DNA of 64,000 bases from Comamonas sp. KCTC 72670 (GCA_014656495.1 BNCN01000003.1:703273-767272), one strand, 5' to 3'. Counted from the first letter of the stretch, positions 21,048 through 33,626 are shown. Numbers and translations: made by a program. The notes: generated by a model from the sequence alone, not told the origin.

Positions 21048-23224
21048 CAGCGCGTCTCCCCCGCCACCGGCCGGCCCTTGCGCACGCCCAGCTCGCGCAG
21101 CAGCGCGTCCGCGTCCTCCACCTGGTCCAGCATCCAGAGGATGTAGCGCACGTCCACGTTGACGTTGCGCGCCACCTCCGGGTTGTAGCCGAAGTCGTTG
21201 GCCACGTTCTCCCAGACGCGGTCGAAGTTGACGCCGACGAGCTGGCCCTTGCCGTTGACGGTGGGGCTGCCGGAGTTGCCGCCGGTGGTGTCCGCGTCCG
21301 ACAGGAAGTTCACCGGCACGTCCTTCAGCTTCGCGTCCTTCCACGCGCCGAAGCGCTTCGCCTCCGCGACCTTGGAGACCTTCTCCGGCACGTCGAAGGG
21401 CTCCTCGCCCGTGTTCTTGGCCAGCATGCCCGACAGCGTCGTCTGCGGCGTGTAGATGGCGCCGTCACGCGGGGCGTAGCCCTGCACCTTGGCGAAGCTG
21501 ACGCGCAGCGTGCCGTTGGCGTCGGGGGCCACCGGCTTGCCCGCGTGCGCGAGCACCGCCTTGCGCCACTCCGGCCGCAGGCGCATCGAGGCGCCCTGGC
21601 GGCGGTCCTTCACTTCGTCGAGTTCGGCCTGCTCGCGGGCCAGGTCCAGGCCGAACGCGAGCAGCGGGTCCTTTCGCGCCTCGAGCTGCCCCACCGACTC
21701 GCCCGCCATCTTCATGCGCTCGTCCTGCGTGAGCAGCTTCGTGCCGGCGTACATGGCGTCGATCTTCGCCGCGACGTCCTTCTCGGAGAACGTCTTGCCG
21801 AAGTGCTTGTCCACCGCGGCGATGCGGGCGTCCGCGGGCAGGGACTGCGCGCGCCGCACGAAGGCGAGCAGCAGCTGCTTCTCGGCGGGGAGGAAGATGT
21901 TCTTCTGCTCGCGCTCCAGCCGGTCCTTGATGCGGACGTGCTCGCGCTCCATGTACTCCGGGCGGCGCTCCAGGTCCGGCTTCGCGCGCTCCTCGGCCAG
22001 CCGGGCCACCGTGGTCGCCACGGCGGGGCCCCGGGCCAGACGCGGCGCCGCGGCCAGGAGGAACTCGCGGTCGAAGGACTTGGCCGTGGCGGACTGCTCC
22101 ACCAGCAGCGCCGCGCGAGCCTCCAGGGCGGGCTGCCACTTCGCGCCGCCCTTCTGTGCCCAGACGGCGACGGCGGCCTCGGCCTCCCGCTGCTTCTCCA
22201 CGATGTTGCCGCGCTTCAGGCCCGCGAGCTGACCGCCCGCGTTCTTGTGGACGTTGTGCAGGCTCTTGAGCTGCGAGGCGACGGCGATCTTCCCCGCGGC
22301 GTCCTTCTCTCCGACCGCCTCCAGGATGCGGATGGCCTCGCCCAGCACGTCGCGGATGGCCGGGTAGTAGCGCGACTGGCGCTCCGCCATCTCCTCGGCC
22401 AGCAGCGCACGGAACGTCACGCCCGGGTAGCCCAGCACCATGACGAAGTCGTTGGGCTTCACGCCCTGGGTGGCCAGGGGGAAGAAGAACTCCGCCTTGT
22501 AGGGGATGTTCTTCTCGCTGTAGGGCGCGGAGGTGCCGTCCGGCGCGGTGTACGCGCGGAGGATGGCGAAGTCACCGGTGTGGCGCGGCCACATCCAGTT
22601 GTCCTCGTCGCCGCCGTACTCGCCCACGCCGCGCGGCGGCGCGTAGACGAGCCGCACGTCGGTGAGTTCCACCGCGTCCACCAGCGTGTAGTTCACGCCG
22701 CCGTCGAAGCTGACGACCTTGCAGCGGGTGGCCGGGCGCTTCTCACACTCGGCGACCAGCTCCTTCTCCTTGCGGTCGATGGCCTTGTAGCGCGCGACGT
22801 CATCCGCGCCCTGGGGGACCGCGGCGAGCACGTCCTTGGTGACGTCCGTGAAGCTGCGCGGCACCTGGACACGCGAGCCCTTGCCGGGCAGCTCGTCCTC
22901 GCGCTTGGAGGCCAGGAAGCCCTGGGTGATGAGGTCGCGCTGCGGCGTGCTGTGCTCCTGGATGACGCCGAAGGCACAGTGGTGGTTGGTGATGACCAGG
23001 CCCGACTCGGCGATGAAGGACCCCGAGCACCCGCCGACGTTGACGGTGCCCGCGAGAAGGCCGGTGCCCCGCTTCGGGTCCCAGAGCTTCTTGGGCGGCA
23101 GCTGGAGGCCCTGGGCGCGAAGCCACGCCGGGCTCAACTCCAAGACCTGCTGGGGGGTCCACTTGCCTTCCCCGGCCAGAGCGGGGGCAGCCACGAGCGA
23201 CAGGAGGAGGAGCGTCTTCTTCAT
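21047..23224 (-). CDS. S46-family dipeptidyl-peptidase (DPP7/DPP11 type), exported
   Basis: 725 residues with a signal peptide (MKKTLLLLSLVAAPALA). The chymotrypsin-like halves carry His82 (TNHHCAFG), the Asp of WPRHTGDF and Ser651 (GGNSGSP), a full catalytic triad. A helical domain lies between, as in S46 structures. Arg669 (VNFDR), 18 residues after the Ser, sits where DPP11 has its specificity Arg673 and DPP7 has Gly, so Asp/Glu at P1 is predicted. These enzymes remove dipeptides from peptide N-termini in the periplasm, fitting a predator that feeds on protein. A downstream four-cysteine gene is coupled to it. Confidence 0.93.
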   Translation of the reverse strand: MKKTLLLLSLVAAPALAGEGKWTPQQVLELSPAWLRAQGLQLPPKKLWDPKRGTGLLAGTVNVGGCSGSFIAESGLVITNHHCAFGVIQEHSTPQRDLITQGFLASKREDELPGKGSRVQVPRSFTDVTKDVLAAVPQGADDVARYKAIDRKEKELVAECEKRPATRCKVVSFDGGVNYTLVDAVELTDVRLVYAPPRGVGEYGGDEDNWMWPRHTGDFAILRAYTAPDGTSAPYSEKNIPYKAEFFFPLATQGVKPNDFVMVLGYPGVTFRALLAEEMAERQSRYYPAIRDVLGEAIRILEAVGEKDAAGKIAVASQLKSLHNVHKNAGGQLAGLKRGNIVEKQREAEAAVAVWAQKGGAKWQPALEARAALLVEQSATAKSFDREFLLAAAPRLARGPAVATTVARLAEERAKPDLERRPEYMEREHVRIKDRLEREQKNIFLPAEKQLLLAFVRRAQSLPADARIAAVDKHFGKTFSEKDVAAKIDAMYAGTKLLTQDERMKMAGESVGQLEARKDPLLAFGLDLAREQAELDEVKDRRQGASMRLRPEWRKAVLAHAGKPVAPDANGTLRVSFAKVQGYAPRDGAIYTPQTTLSGMLAKNTGEEPFDVPEKVSKVAEAKRFGAWKDAKLKDVPVNFLSDADTTGGNSGSPTVNGKGQLVGVNFDRVWENVANDFGYNPEVARNVNVDVRYILWMLDQVEDADALLRELGVRKGRPVAGETR

Positions 23225-23361
23225 GGTGTCCTCTCCCTACTCCGTCCGGCGCCCGCAAGCGAATCCCCTTTCCAGGGACGCCCCGAGGCCGGGAGGCCGT
23301 GCTTTTTCGTGGAAGACGAACCCGGATTAAGTGTTGGGGTGTCCCAGGAGGGGAGCGACCG

Positions 23362-24099
23362 ATGCGGACCGCCAGCGGTGCACAGCTTGATTTCGGCCGG
23401 TTGGCCCTGCTCGCCCTCATGTTGGGGGTGGGCTGGTATTTCTGGGATTCACCCGCCCTGTGGCCGATGAAGGTCCTGGTCGTGATGATGCACGAGAGCG
23501 GGCATGCCCTGGCGGCGCTCCTCGTGGGGGGCTCGGTGGAGCGCATCCACCTGGCGGCTGACGAGTCGGGCTCGTGCTTGTCGCGCCTGCCTCCGGGCAC
23601 GCTGGGGCAGATCGCCGTGTACTCCGGGGGGTACCTGGGCAGCGCGGTGGCGGGGGCCGGGCTGCTGCTGGCCACCTTCCGCTTCCAACTGCGCCGCTGG
23701 GTGCTGGGCACTGCGAGCGTCTGGTTGACGGTCATGGGCGTGCTGTACGCGGGGGACAGCTTCACGTTGTTCTTCTGCGTGGGGACGGCGGTGGTGCTCG
23801 GCCTGGGCGCGAAGTTCCTGCCCGACGGCGTGGTGGACGCGCTGAACCTGTTCATCGCGGCCTTCACGGCGCTGTACGCGCTGTTCGATTTGCGCTCGGA
23901 CCTGTGGGACAGCACGGTGCGCGCGCGCAGTGACGCGGCGCTCCTGGCGGACCTCACCTATGTCCCCGCCGTCGTCTGGGCCGGGCTGTGGTCGCTGCTC
24001 GCCATCGGGCTGCTCGCGGTGGCGGCGTACGTGTCGATGCATGCGAAGCCGCGTGGGATGCAGATGCCTTCCGTCACGGCGCGGACGCGGCGGGTTTAG
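23362..24099 (+). CDS. M50-like integral membrane metalloprotease
   Basis: 245 residues from ATG 23362, preceded by AGGAGGGGAG. HESGHA at residues 44-49 gives an HExxH zinc site at the end of a membrane helix. About six hydrophobic segments follow, with a GTLGQIAVYSGGYLGS loop and a late LYALFDL that may supply the third ligand. This fits the M50B-like family of small intramembrane proteases. No PDZ domain is present, so it is not RseP-like. The substrate is unknown. It is divergent from the S46 peptidase gene, with 137 bp between the starts. Confidence 0.8.
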   Translation: MRTASGAQLDFGRLALLALMLGVGWYFWDSPALWPMKVLVVMMHESGHALAALLVGGSVERIHLAADESGSCLSRLPPGTLGQIAVYSGGYLGSAVAGAGLLLATFRFQLRRWVLGTASVWLTVMGVLYAGDSFTLFFCVGTAVVLGLGAKFLPDGVVDALNLFIAAFTALYALFDLRSDLWDSTVRARSDAALLADLTYVPAVVWAGLWSLLAIGLLAVAAYVSMHAKPRGMQMPSVTARTRRV

Positions 24100-24190
24100 C
24101 CGTAGCGCGAGGAGGCAGGTTGGCGTCGCGCGGGCCACAGTGGGCCCTCCTGAAGTCGCACCGGCGCTGTGCGTGACTTGTCGCGCGGGC

Positions 24191-24214
24191 GGAGCCTCCC
24201 CATATCGGGGCTCC
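24191..24214. other. Hairpin in the gap after the M50-like gene
   Basis: GGAG...CCCC pairs with GGGG...CTCC around an ATATC loop, with a 3-nt bulge. The rest of the 197-bp gap (24100-24296) shows nothing I can name. It could end the protease transcript or lie in the leader of the next gene. Confidence 0.3.
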
Positions 24215-24296
24215 CGGCACGTGCTGTCTCGTCCATCTCCGAGCCCGCCGGCCACCCAGCCCGCGAGCGGCTCTGGACGCGGCACCAGGAGCGACA

Positions 24297-25232
24297 ATGA
24301 ACCGTCCCAGCAAGTTCCCCACGTGGCTTCCCAGAGGACTGCTGCTGGCGGGCCTGTGCTCGGTGGGAGGCGCTGTCGCCACGGTGTCCGGCTGTGCCTC
24401 CACGCCCGAAAGCGCGGCGCAAGCCGGCATCCCGTTGTCGCCCGTGCCGCTCTACGGGAAGTTCGTCTGGCACGACCTCGTCACCGACAACCCCGCCGCG
24501 GCCAAGCGCTTCTACAGCCAACTGTTCGGCTGGGAGTTCACGGACATCCGTGGTGGCCGCCGCCCTTACTCGCTCATCCGCTCCCAGGGCCGTTGGATTG
24601 GCGGGCTCGTCCATCCCGCGAGCGCCGCCGAGAAACGCGAAGGGGCATTGTGGCTCGGCTACGTCTCCGTGCCGGACGTCGACCGAGCTGTCACGGAGGT
24701 GAGCGCGCGCGGCGGCAAGACGCTCGACGGCCCCGTGGATGTCCGCAGCATCGGCCGAGCCGCCGTCGTCGCGGACCCGCAGGGCGCGGCGGTCGGCTTC
24801 GTCCGCTCACAACCCGGTGACCCGGCCGACAATGGCGTCCCCGGGGAGAACGACTTCCTGTGGATGGAGTACCTGGCGCAGGACCCTGTCGCCGCCGCGG
24901 ACTTCTACAAGGAGTTGCTGGGCTATGCGGTCCGCGAGCGCCCCTTGGGCGGCGGGCCGCACTACGTGCTCGCCCAGGGCAACCACCCCCGAGGCGGCGT
25001 GCTGGCCAATCCCGTGAAGGGCGCCAGGCCCAACTGGCTCACGTACATCCGCGTGAAGGATCCGGCGGCGCTCGCCTCGCGGGTCCAGGCGCTCGGGGGC
25101 CGGGTGTTGATGGCCCCCCGTCCGGACGCGCGCGGCGGCTCGCTCGCGCTCATCGCCGACCCGAGCGGCGCCGTGCTCGCGCTCCAGCGCTACCCGTTCC
25201 AGTCGTCCAGTTCCGCCGAGGCGCCCCAATGA
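24297..25232 (+). CDS. Exported lipoprotein with two VOC (glyoxalase-like) domains
   Basis: 311 residues. The signal peptide ends in a lipobox (TVSGC, Cys33). Two vicinal-oxygen-chelate domains follow (about 54-165 and 178-300), each with the FYSQLFGWEF / FYKELLGYAV helix and a C-terminal VADPQGAAVGF / IADPSGAVLAL strand. The pair resembles CFP30B-like VOC proteins of unknown substrate. VOC proteins are usually cytoplasmic, so a lipid anchor is unusual. AGGAGCG precedes the start. Confidence 0.85.
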   Translation: MNRPSKFPTWLPRGLLLAGLCSVGGAVATVSGCASTPESAAQAGIPLSPVPLYGKFVWHDLVTDNPAAAKRFYSQLFGWEFTDIRGGRRPYSLIRSQGRWIGGLVHPASAAEKREGALWLGYVSVPDVDRAVTEVSARGGKTLDGPVDVRSIGRAAVVADPQGAAVGFVRSQPGDPADNGVPGENDFLWMEYLAQDPVAAADFYKELLGYAVRERPLGGGPHYVLAQGNHPRGGVLANPVKGARPNWLTYIRVKDPAALASRVQALGGRVLMAPRPDARGGSLALIADPSGAVLALQRYPFQSSSSAEAPQ

Positions 25233-25258
25233 CGCGCTCGCGAGGAGGAGGAGTCCCC

Positions 25259-25450
25259 ATGCGTTCGTTCCATGCCGTCCGCTCGCTCGCGTTGGCCGTG
25301 CTGCTGGCCGGTGCGTTGCTGACGTCCAGTTGCACCCAGCAGCCCGCGGGCGTGGGCCTCGGCTTCACCACGCCCTCCCCCTGGAATGCCACGCCGCAGA
25401 TGGAGATCACCACCACATGGGACGGTGGCCCCATGTATTGGTCCCCGTGA
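25259..25450 (+). CDS. Small lipoprotein
   Basis: 63 residues from ATG 25259, which has GAGGAGGAG just upstream; ATG 25229, overlapping the VOC gene, is less likely. A signal peptide ends in LLTSSC, a lipobox. The mature part is only about 35 residues, with no family I recognise (TPSPWNATPQMEITTTWDGG). It starts 26 bp after the VOC lipoprotein gene, so the two probably share a transcript. Confidence 0.65.
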   Translation: MRSFHAVRSLALAVLLAGALLTSSCTQQPAGVGLGFTTPSPWNATPQMEITTTWDGGPMYWSP

Positions 25451-25489
25451 CGGTTCCGGCGCGAGCCAACACGCGTGTAGCCTGCGCGC

Positions 25490-25795
25490 ATGACGCACGA
25501 TGAGCAGCTCATCGGGGAGTGCTTCCGGGCCGCCGTCGAAGGCCCGTTCTTCCCCGACTGGGAGTTTCATGTGTTGTTCGGGCTGACTCGCCCCGAAGTC
25601 GCGGCCATCCTGGCGACGTGGCCCGAGAGCAAGGACTCGGCCGACGCGAGGCACGCGGTCAACAGCACGTTGAACAACCTGCTCGGCTACCCCCACAAGA
25701 AGTGGGCGCAGTGGCCTCGGTACATCTCCGCCTCGCCCGAAGAGGTCGATGCCGTCTTCGAACGGTGGCAAAAAGCCCATCCTCGAGAAGACTGA
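25490..25795 (+). CDS. Conserved-looking small cytoplasmic protein, function unknown
   Basis: 101 residues with no signal or membrane segment. Acidic and Trp-rich (FFPDWEFHVLFGL, AQWPRYISASPEEVDAVFERW), it looks like a folded helical protein. Codon bias matches the neighbours. It lies 39 bp after the small lipoprotein gene. I do not recognise the family. Confidence 0.7.
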   Translation: MTHDEQLIGECFRAAVEGPFFPDWEFHVLFGLTRPEVAAILATWPESKDSADARHAVNSTLNNLLGYPHKKWAQWPRYISASPEEVDAVFERWQKAHPRED

Positions 25796-25837
25796 GCCCG
25801 ACCGGCGCGTACCGCGCAATGAACCGCGCAGCGGCGA

Positions 25838-25938
25838 GTTCATCGGCGTCCCGAACGCGCCGCAACAGCATCCCTGCGCCAACGATTCGCGCGCCGCGGA
25901 CATGAGTCCATCGGCGTCCGAATGCGACGCCGATGAAC
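25838..25938. repeat. 101-bp element bounded by 13-bp inverted repeats
   Basis: GTTCATCGGCGTC (25838-25850) is perfectly inverted at 25926-25938. A third copy of its 10-bp core (CATCGGCGTC, 25909-25918) forms a tight hairpin with the right arm, 7-nt spacer. The element fills most of the otherwise empty gap 25796-25990. It could be a MITE-like or REP-like unit or a regulatory structure. Confidence 0.45.
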
Positions 25939-25990
25939 CACCCGGCGGCCGAGTCCTCGCGTGCCGCCAGGCTTTCAATGAAGCAGGAGG

Positions 25991-26031
25991 CGCCTCCCCG
26001 GAGGCCGGAGCATGCCGGCCCCGGGGAGGCG
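25991..26031 (-). terminator. Strong hairpin terminator after the repeat-protein gene
   Basis: An 11-bp outer stem (CGCCTCCCCGG with CCGGGGAGGCG) and a 6-bp inner stem (GGCCGG with CCGGCC) surround an AGCATG loop. It starts 5 bp past the stop of the minus-strand gene, so it most likely ends that transcript. Confidence 0.7.
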
Positions 26032-26036
26032 TCGCG

Positions 26037-27392
26037 TCACGCCTGCGGCGTGTGGACGCCGTTGGACAGCTCGTTGCGAACGACCTCGGACACGCGCTCG
26101 CGGACCATCTCGCCCACGCGCTCGCGGACCTCGGCGCTCAGGCTCTCGCGCACCGCGCTCGCGATGCGCTCAGGGTCGACCGGGCCACCCGGCTGCGGGT
26201 GCCCCGGCATCATCGGAGCCCCCGCCCGCATCCCCTCGCCCATCGCGGAGCGGATGGCCTCGGGCAGTTGGGAACGGAGCGCGGACTCCAGCTCCGAGCG
26301 CATGCTGCTCATGAGGCGCTCACGCAGGGAGTCCGCCAGACGCATGCGAATGGCATCCACAATCCGATCCACGTCGGGCATGCCCTGACCCATCATGCCC
26401 GGCTGCATCGGCATCCCGTAGCCCATCATCCCCGGCTGCATCGGCATTCCGTGGCCCATCATGCCCGGCTGCATCGGCATGCCGTGGCCCATCATGCCGC
26501 CCTGGCCCATCATCATGCCCCGGTGACGGGCGATGGCGCCGCGCAGCACCTCACCCAGGCGCTCACGGAGGATCTCACGGACGCGCTCGCGAACCACCGG
26601 GGTGAGCCGCTCCCGGACGCCATCGGCCAGCCGCTCATGGAGGGACATCGCGACGCGCTCGGGGTCGAACGCGCCCGCCGCCATGCCGCCCCACTGCCGC
26701 GCCATCACGCCGCGAAGCGCCTCGCTCAGCCGCTCACGGAGCGCGTCGCGCACGCGCTCACGCAGGCTGTACACCAGCCCCTCGTGGAGGGCCTCCGCCA
26801 GGCGCCCGCGGATGGCGTCCGCCAGCCGCTCCACGTCGTGCGGACCCACGCCAGGCATGCGCTCCGACATCACCGAGCGCAGCGTGTCCGTCAGCCGCTC
26901 GCGCAGGGCCTCGCGCACGCCCTCGTGCGCCGCGGAGCTGATGCGCTCACGCAGCGACTCCATCAGCCGGCTGCGCACCGCCTCCGCCAGCCGCTCGGGG
27001 TCCGGCGCGCCGAACTGCCACTGCTCGCTCATCGCCATGCGCAGCGCCTCGGCCAGCCGCTCGCGGAGGCCGTCGCGGACGCGCTCGTGCACGACGGCGC
27101 AGATGCGCTCACGCAGCGGATCCGCCAGCCGGGAACACAGCGCGTCGGAGATGCGCTCGGGGTCCATCATCATGGCGCCCTGCTGCGGCATCATCCCAAA
27201 GCCCTGCGGCATCGCCCCGCCGCGCTCGGACATCGCATGACGGATGGCCTCGGCCACGCGCTCGCGCACCTCCCGGCCGAGCCGGTCCTCAATCGTGGAG
27301 ACGACCTGCTCGCGAACCGCTTCGATGAGACGCTCCTTGATCGACTCACCGAACATCTGCTGCGACTGGGGCGAAACCTGGTCTTGAAACAT
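26037..27392 (-). CDS. Seven-fold RERL amphipathic-helix repeat protein with Met-rich linkers
   Basis: 451 residues without a signal peptide. About seven units of 45-55 residues recur, each of the form DPER(I/L)A-A(I/V)R-RL---LRER(I/L)---V-E-VR--LRERL-EALR--M, beginning near residues 16, 77, 131, 185, 243, 341 and 405. Hydrophobic residues recur every 3-4 positions, averaging about 3.7, which suggests long 11/3-type amphipathic helices as in apolipoproteins or LEA proteins. Met/Gly-rich linkers separate some units; one holds three exact 11-residue repeats (GHGMPMQPGMM). The protein is rich in paired Arg/Glu. I know no family for it. A membrane-surface, scaffold or desiccation/spore role is guesswork. 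Confidence 0.85.
   Translation of the reverse strand: MFQDQVSPQSQQMFGESIKERLIEAVREQVVSTIEDRLGREVRERVAEAIRHAMSERGGAMPQGFGMMPQQGAMMMDPERISDALCSRLADPLRERICAVVHERVRDGLRERLAEALRMAMSEQWQFGAPDPERLAEAVRSRLMESLRERISSAAHEGVREALRERLTDTLRSVMSERMPGVGPHDVERLADAIRGRLAEALHEGLVYSLRERVRDALRERLSEALRGVMARQWGGMAAGAFDPERVAMSLHERLADGVRERLTPVVRERVREILRERLGEVLRGAIARHRGMMMGQGGMMGHGMPMQPGMMGHGMPMQPGMMGYGMPMQPGMMGQGMPDVDRIVDAIRMRLADSLRERLMSSMRSELESALRSQLPEAIRSAMGEGMRAGAPMMPGHPQPGGPVDPERIASAVRESLSAEVRERVGEMVRERVSEVVRNELSNGVHTPQA
26395..26493 (-). repeat. Three tandem 33-bp repeats in the repeat-protein gene
   Basis: Units 26395-26427, 26428-26460 and 26461-26493 are almost identical and each encodes an 11-residue Met/Gly/His unit (GHGMPMQPGMM, one with Tyr for His). 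The high DNA identity points to recent slippage or duplication and possible length variation between strains. Confidence 0.85.
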
Positions 27393-27562
27393 GAGAACGC
27401 TCCTGACTCGACGCCTGGACTGCGTGGAACCGCGGCAGGCGAAGCCCCCACCTGCCGGAGCGACTCAATAGACAGGCACGCACTCAGCGTAAACGTGACC
27501 TCGGTGTGAGGGCCCGTTGGGCGCCCGACACCGGTCATCACCGCGAGACAGGCTGCGCTCGG

Positions 27563-28219
27563 CTACTTCCTCGGGCGCATCCGGAACGCGACGAACGCGT
27601 CCACGTTGTCGAAGGCGAAGTACGGATTCTTCTTCCGCACCGTCTCCATGGACGTCACCGGCACGTCCGCGTAGTCATGCCCGGGGTAGAGCTTCGCCGT
27701 GTCGGGAACCTTCGCCAGCACCTGGGACAGGGAGCGGTACATCTCCTCCGGATTGCCGCCGCTCATGTCGCACCGGCCGCAGCCGTTGATGAACACCGTG
27801 TCACCCGACACCAGCGCGTCTCCCGCGAGCAGACAGTGCGAGCCCGGGGTGTGCCCCGGCGTATGCAGCGCCTGGAACGCCTGCGCCCCCACGAGGACCT
27901 CGTCCCCCGGGCCCACCGGCCGCAGCGCGCCGCCCAGCTCCCGCAACTCCGGCGAGAACTGGACCTCCTCGCGCTGCGCGTACACCGGCACGTCCCACTT
28001 CGACAGCAGGTCAGGCAGCCCGTTGATGTGGTCGAAGTGGCAGTGCGAGACGAACGCCCCCACCACGCGCTTGCCGTCCTGCGCCACCGCCTGCGCGATG
28101 GCCTCCACGTCCCAGGCGGGGTCCACCACCACGACCTCATCCGAGCCCTGGGGCCCCACCAGGTAGACGAAATTGTCCATGGGCCCGAGCTTGAGCTGCC
28201 GCACGTAAGGTTCACGCAT
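27563..28219 (-). CDS. Metallo-beta-lactamase-fold hydrolase (glyoxalase II-like)
   Basis: 218 residues. Metal-site motifs are complete: SHCHFDH (HxHxDH), HTPGHTPGS, GDTVF and YPGHDY. The pattern and length match the glyoxalase II/ETHE1 group of thioester or persulfide hydrolases, but the long C-terminal domain of glyoxalase II is missing. It is cytoplasmic. GAGGAGGATTTCGCG lies upstream of the start. The substrate cannot be told from sequence. The gap 27393-27562 upstream of the repeat-protein start shows no clear promoter. Confidence 0.9.
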   Translation of the reverse strand: MREPYVRQLKLGPMDNFVYLVGPQGSDEVVVVDPAWDVEAIAQAVAQDGKRVVGAFVSHCHFDHINGLPDLLSKWDVPVYAQREEVQFSPELRELGGALRPVGPGDEVLVGAQAFQALHTPGHTPGSHCLLAGDALVSGDTVFINGCGRCDMSGGNPEEMYRSLSQVLAKVPDTAKLYPGHDYADVPVTSMETVRKKNPYFAFDNVDAFVAFRMRPRK

Positions 28220-28325
28220 CGCGAAATCCTCCTCCTCGCCAAATCACGAGTGTAGCGCCCGGGGCTTGAAGGAGCGGGCCCCTTCCTTCTTGAATAGGCC
28301 CTTTGCCCCCGGGGAGGTCTCAAAC

Positions 28326-28985
28326 GTGAAGCGCCCATTGCTCCTCTGCACCCTGCTCGCCAGCACCGCACTCGCCGCCAAGGAGCGCTCCACCTTCCGC
28401 TACGCCGCGCCGCCGGATGGCGAGCGCCCCGTCATCGTCGACGCCACCGTGGGCCCCCAGGGCAGCGACTTCGCGATGCGCCTGCGCTTCGACAAGGCGC
28501 CCTGGGGCGAGGAGTGCAAGAGCCGCTGCGCCAACGCCACGGTGCTGCTCGACACCGACAACAGCAAGCAGACCGGCCTGCGCCTGTCGCAGAACTCGCC
28601 CGTCAACGGCGCCGACGTCGCCATCGTCATCCAGGGCGTGCGCGACTACGCGAAGCAGGAAGGCGGCGCGGCGCAAAGCTGGCTGCGCGTGAAGATCCGC
28701 GCGCTCAGCAACGGCGCGTCCTCCGTGGATGACGGCGAGCTGCTCGCCGAGTTCAACCACCGCCAGGACCCCGAGCGCCTCCAGGTGGATGGAGAGACCA
28801 TCTACCTGCTGATGGATGCCACCAACGCCACCCTGCCCTCCGCTCGGAAGGCGCGCGTCGTCTACCAGCCTCCCGGCGGCAAGCCGATCCAGGCCGTCAT
28901 CGCCGGGATGATTGGCGGCGGCGGAGGCAAGGGCGTGCGCATCTTCAAGGATGGCTCCTGGGGGAAGGCCCGCGACGCCCGCTAG
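28326..28985 (+). CDS. Secreted protein of unknown function
   Basis: 219 residues from GTG 28326, chosen because it gives a signal peptide (MKRPLLLCTLLASTALAA) and has GGGGAGG upstream. The mature part looks beta-rich (VIVDATVGPQGSDFAMRLRF, ATVLLDTDNSKQTGL) with a Cys pair (ECKSRC) that could form a disulfide. The DTDNSKQTG stretch resembles a calcium-binding or sugar-binding-module loop. No enzyme motif is seen and I do not recognise the family. Confidence 0.75.
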   Translation: MKRPLLLCTLLASTALAAKERSTFRYAAPPDGERPVIVDATVGPQGSDFAMRLRFDKAPWGEECKSRCANATVLLDTDNSKQTGLRLSQNSPVNGADVAIVIQGVRDYAKQEGGAAQSWLRVKIRALSNGASSVDDGELLAEFNHRQDPERLQVDGETIYLLMDATNATLPSARKARVVYQPPGGKPIQAVIAGMIGGGGGKGVRIFKDGSWGKARDAR

Positions 28986-29291
28986 GCCCTCCGGAGCCGC
29001 TGACCACGGGGCCGCCCCATCCCACCTGAACCTACCCCCACCCAGTCCCTCAGGGAGCCTCCAGGTACGGAATTCCGAGGGGTTGGAGCGGGGTTCTGCT
29101 GGCGAATAGGACTGGACAGGCGTATAGGTGGGCACTGTTGGAGAGTGCGCAACCCCCCGAATTCGTTCCCAATGTCAGGGTGGCATGGTAGTCCCGGCGC
29201 CCTGTTACATACCTCTGCCCCCTCGTGAGGAGCGCGCGACAAGCGCGCCGCGCTCGGGGTGCGGGGCGTTCTCACCTGTGGATTGACGACC
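28986..29291 (+). promoter_or_regulatory. 306-bp gap before parC: probable promoter and leader
   Basis: No convincing ORF. It holds a 10-bp palindrome CGGAATTCCG (29068-29077), a TACATA sequence near 29208 that could be a -10 element, though no good -35 is seen, and a 7-bp stem (29230-29236 with 29249-29255) in the likely leader. Base composition is lower in GC than the genes around it. The parC promoter is probably here but is not pinned down. Confidence 0.4.
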
Positions 29292-31667
<2,376 letters not shown>

Positions 31668-31679
31668 GCAGAGGACGCC

Positions 31680-33611
<1,932 letters not shown>

Positions 33612-33626
33612 TCTGGGCGGAATCAC

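Noticed and set aside
22800..23957. A 385-codon minus-strand frame spanning the S46 start and the M50-like gene
   Set aside because: Out of frame with the peptidase and antisense to the HESGHA protease; no coding signal of its own.
25659..25871. A 70-codon minus-strand frame that partly covers the gap after 25795
   Set aside because: Half of it is antisense to the 101-residue gene and the rest crosses the inverted-repeat element. No ribosome site or domain.
26395..26493. CRISPR-like array
   Set aside because: The 33-bp repeats are directly tandem with no spacers and encode an in-frame 11-residue unit.
25749..27509. A 586-codon plus-strand frame opposite the RERL repeat gene
   Set aside because: His/Arg/Leu-rich mirror of the repeats. 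The minus-strand frame has the terminator, the periodic helix pattern and a better start. I kept only that one.
29050..29291. Sigma-54 and sigma-70 promoter matches before parC
   Set aside because: TGGCAT and TTGGAG sequences are present, but the GG-N10-GC spacing or a matching -35/-10 pair is missing.
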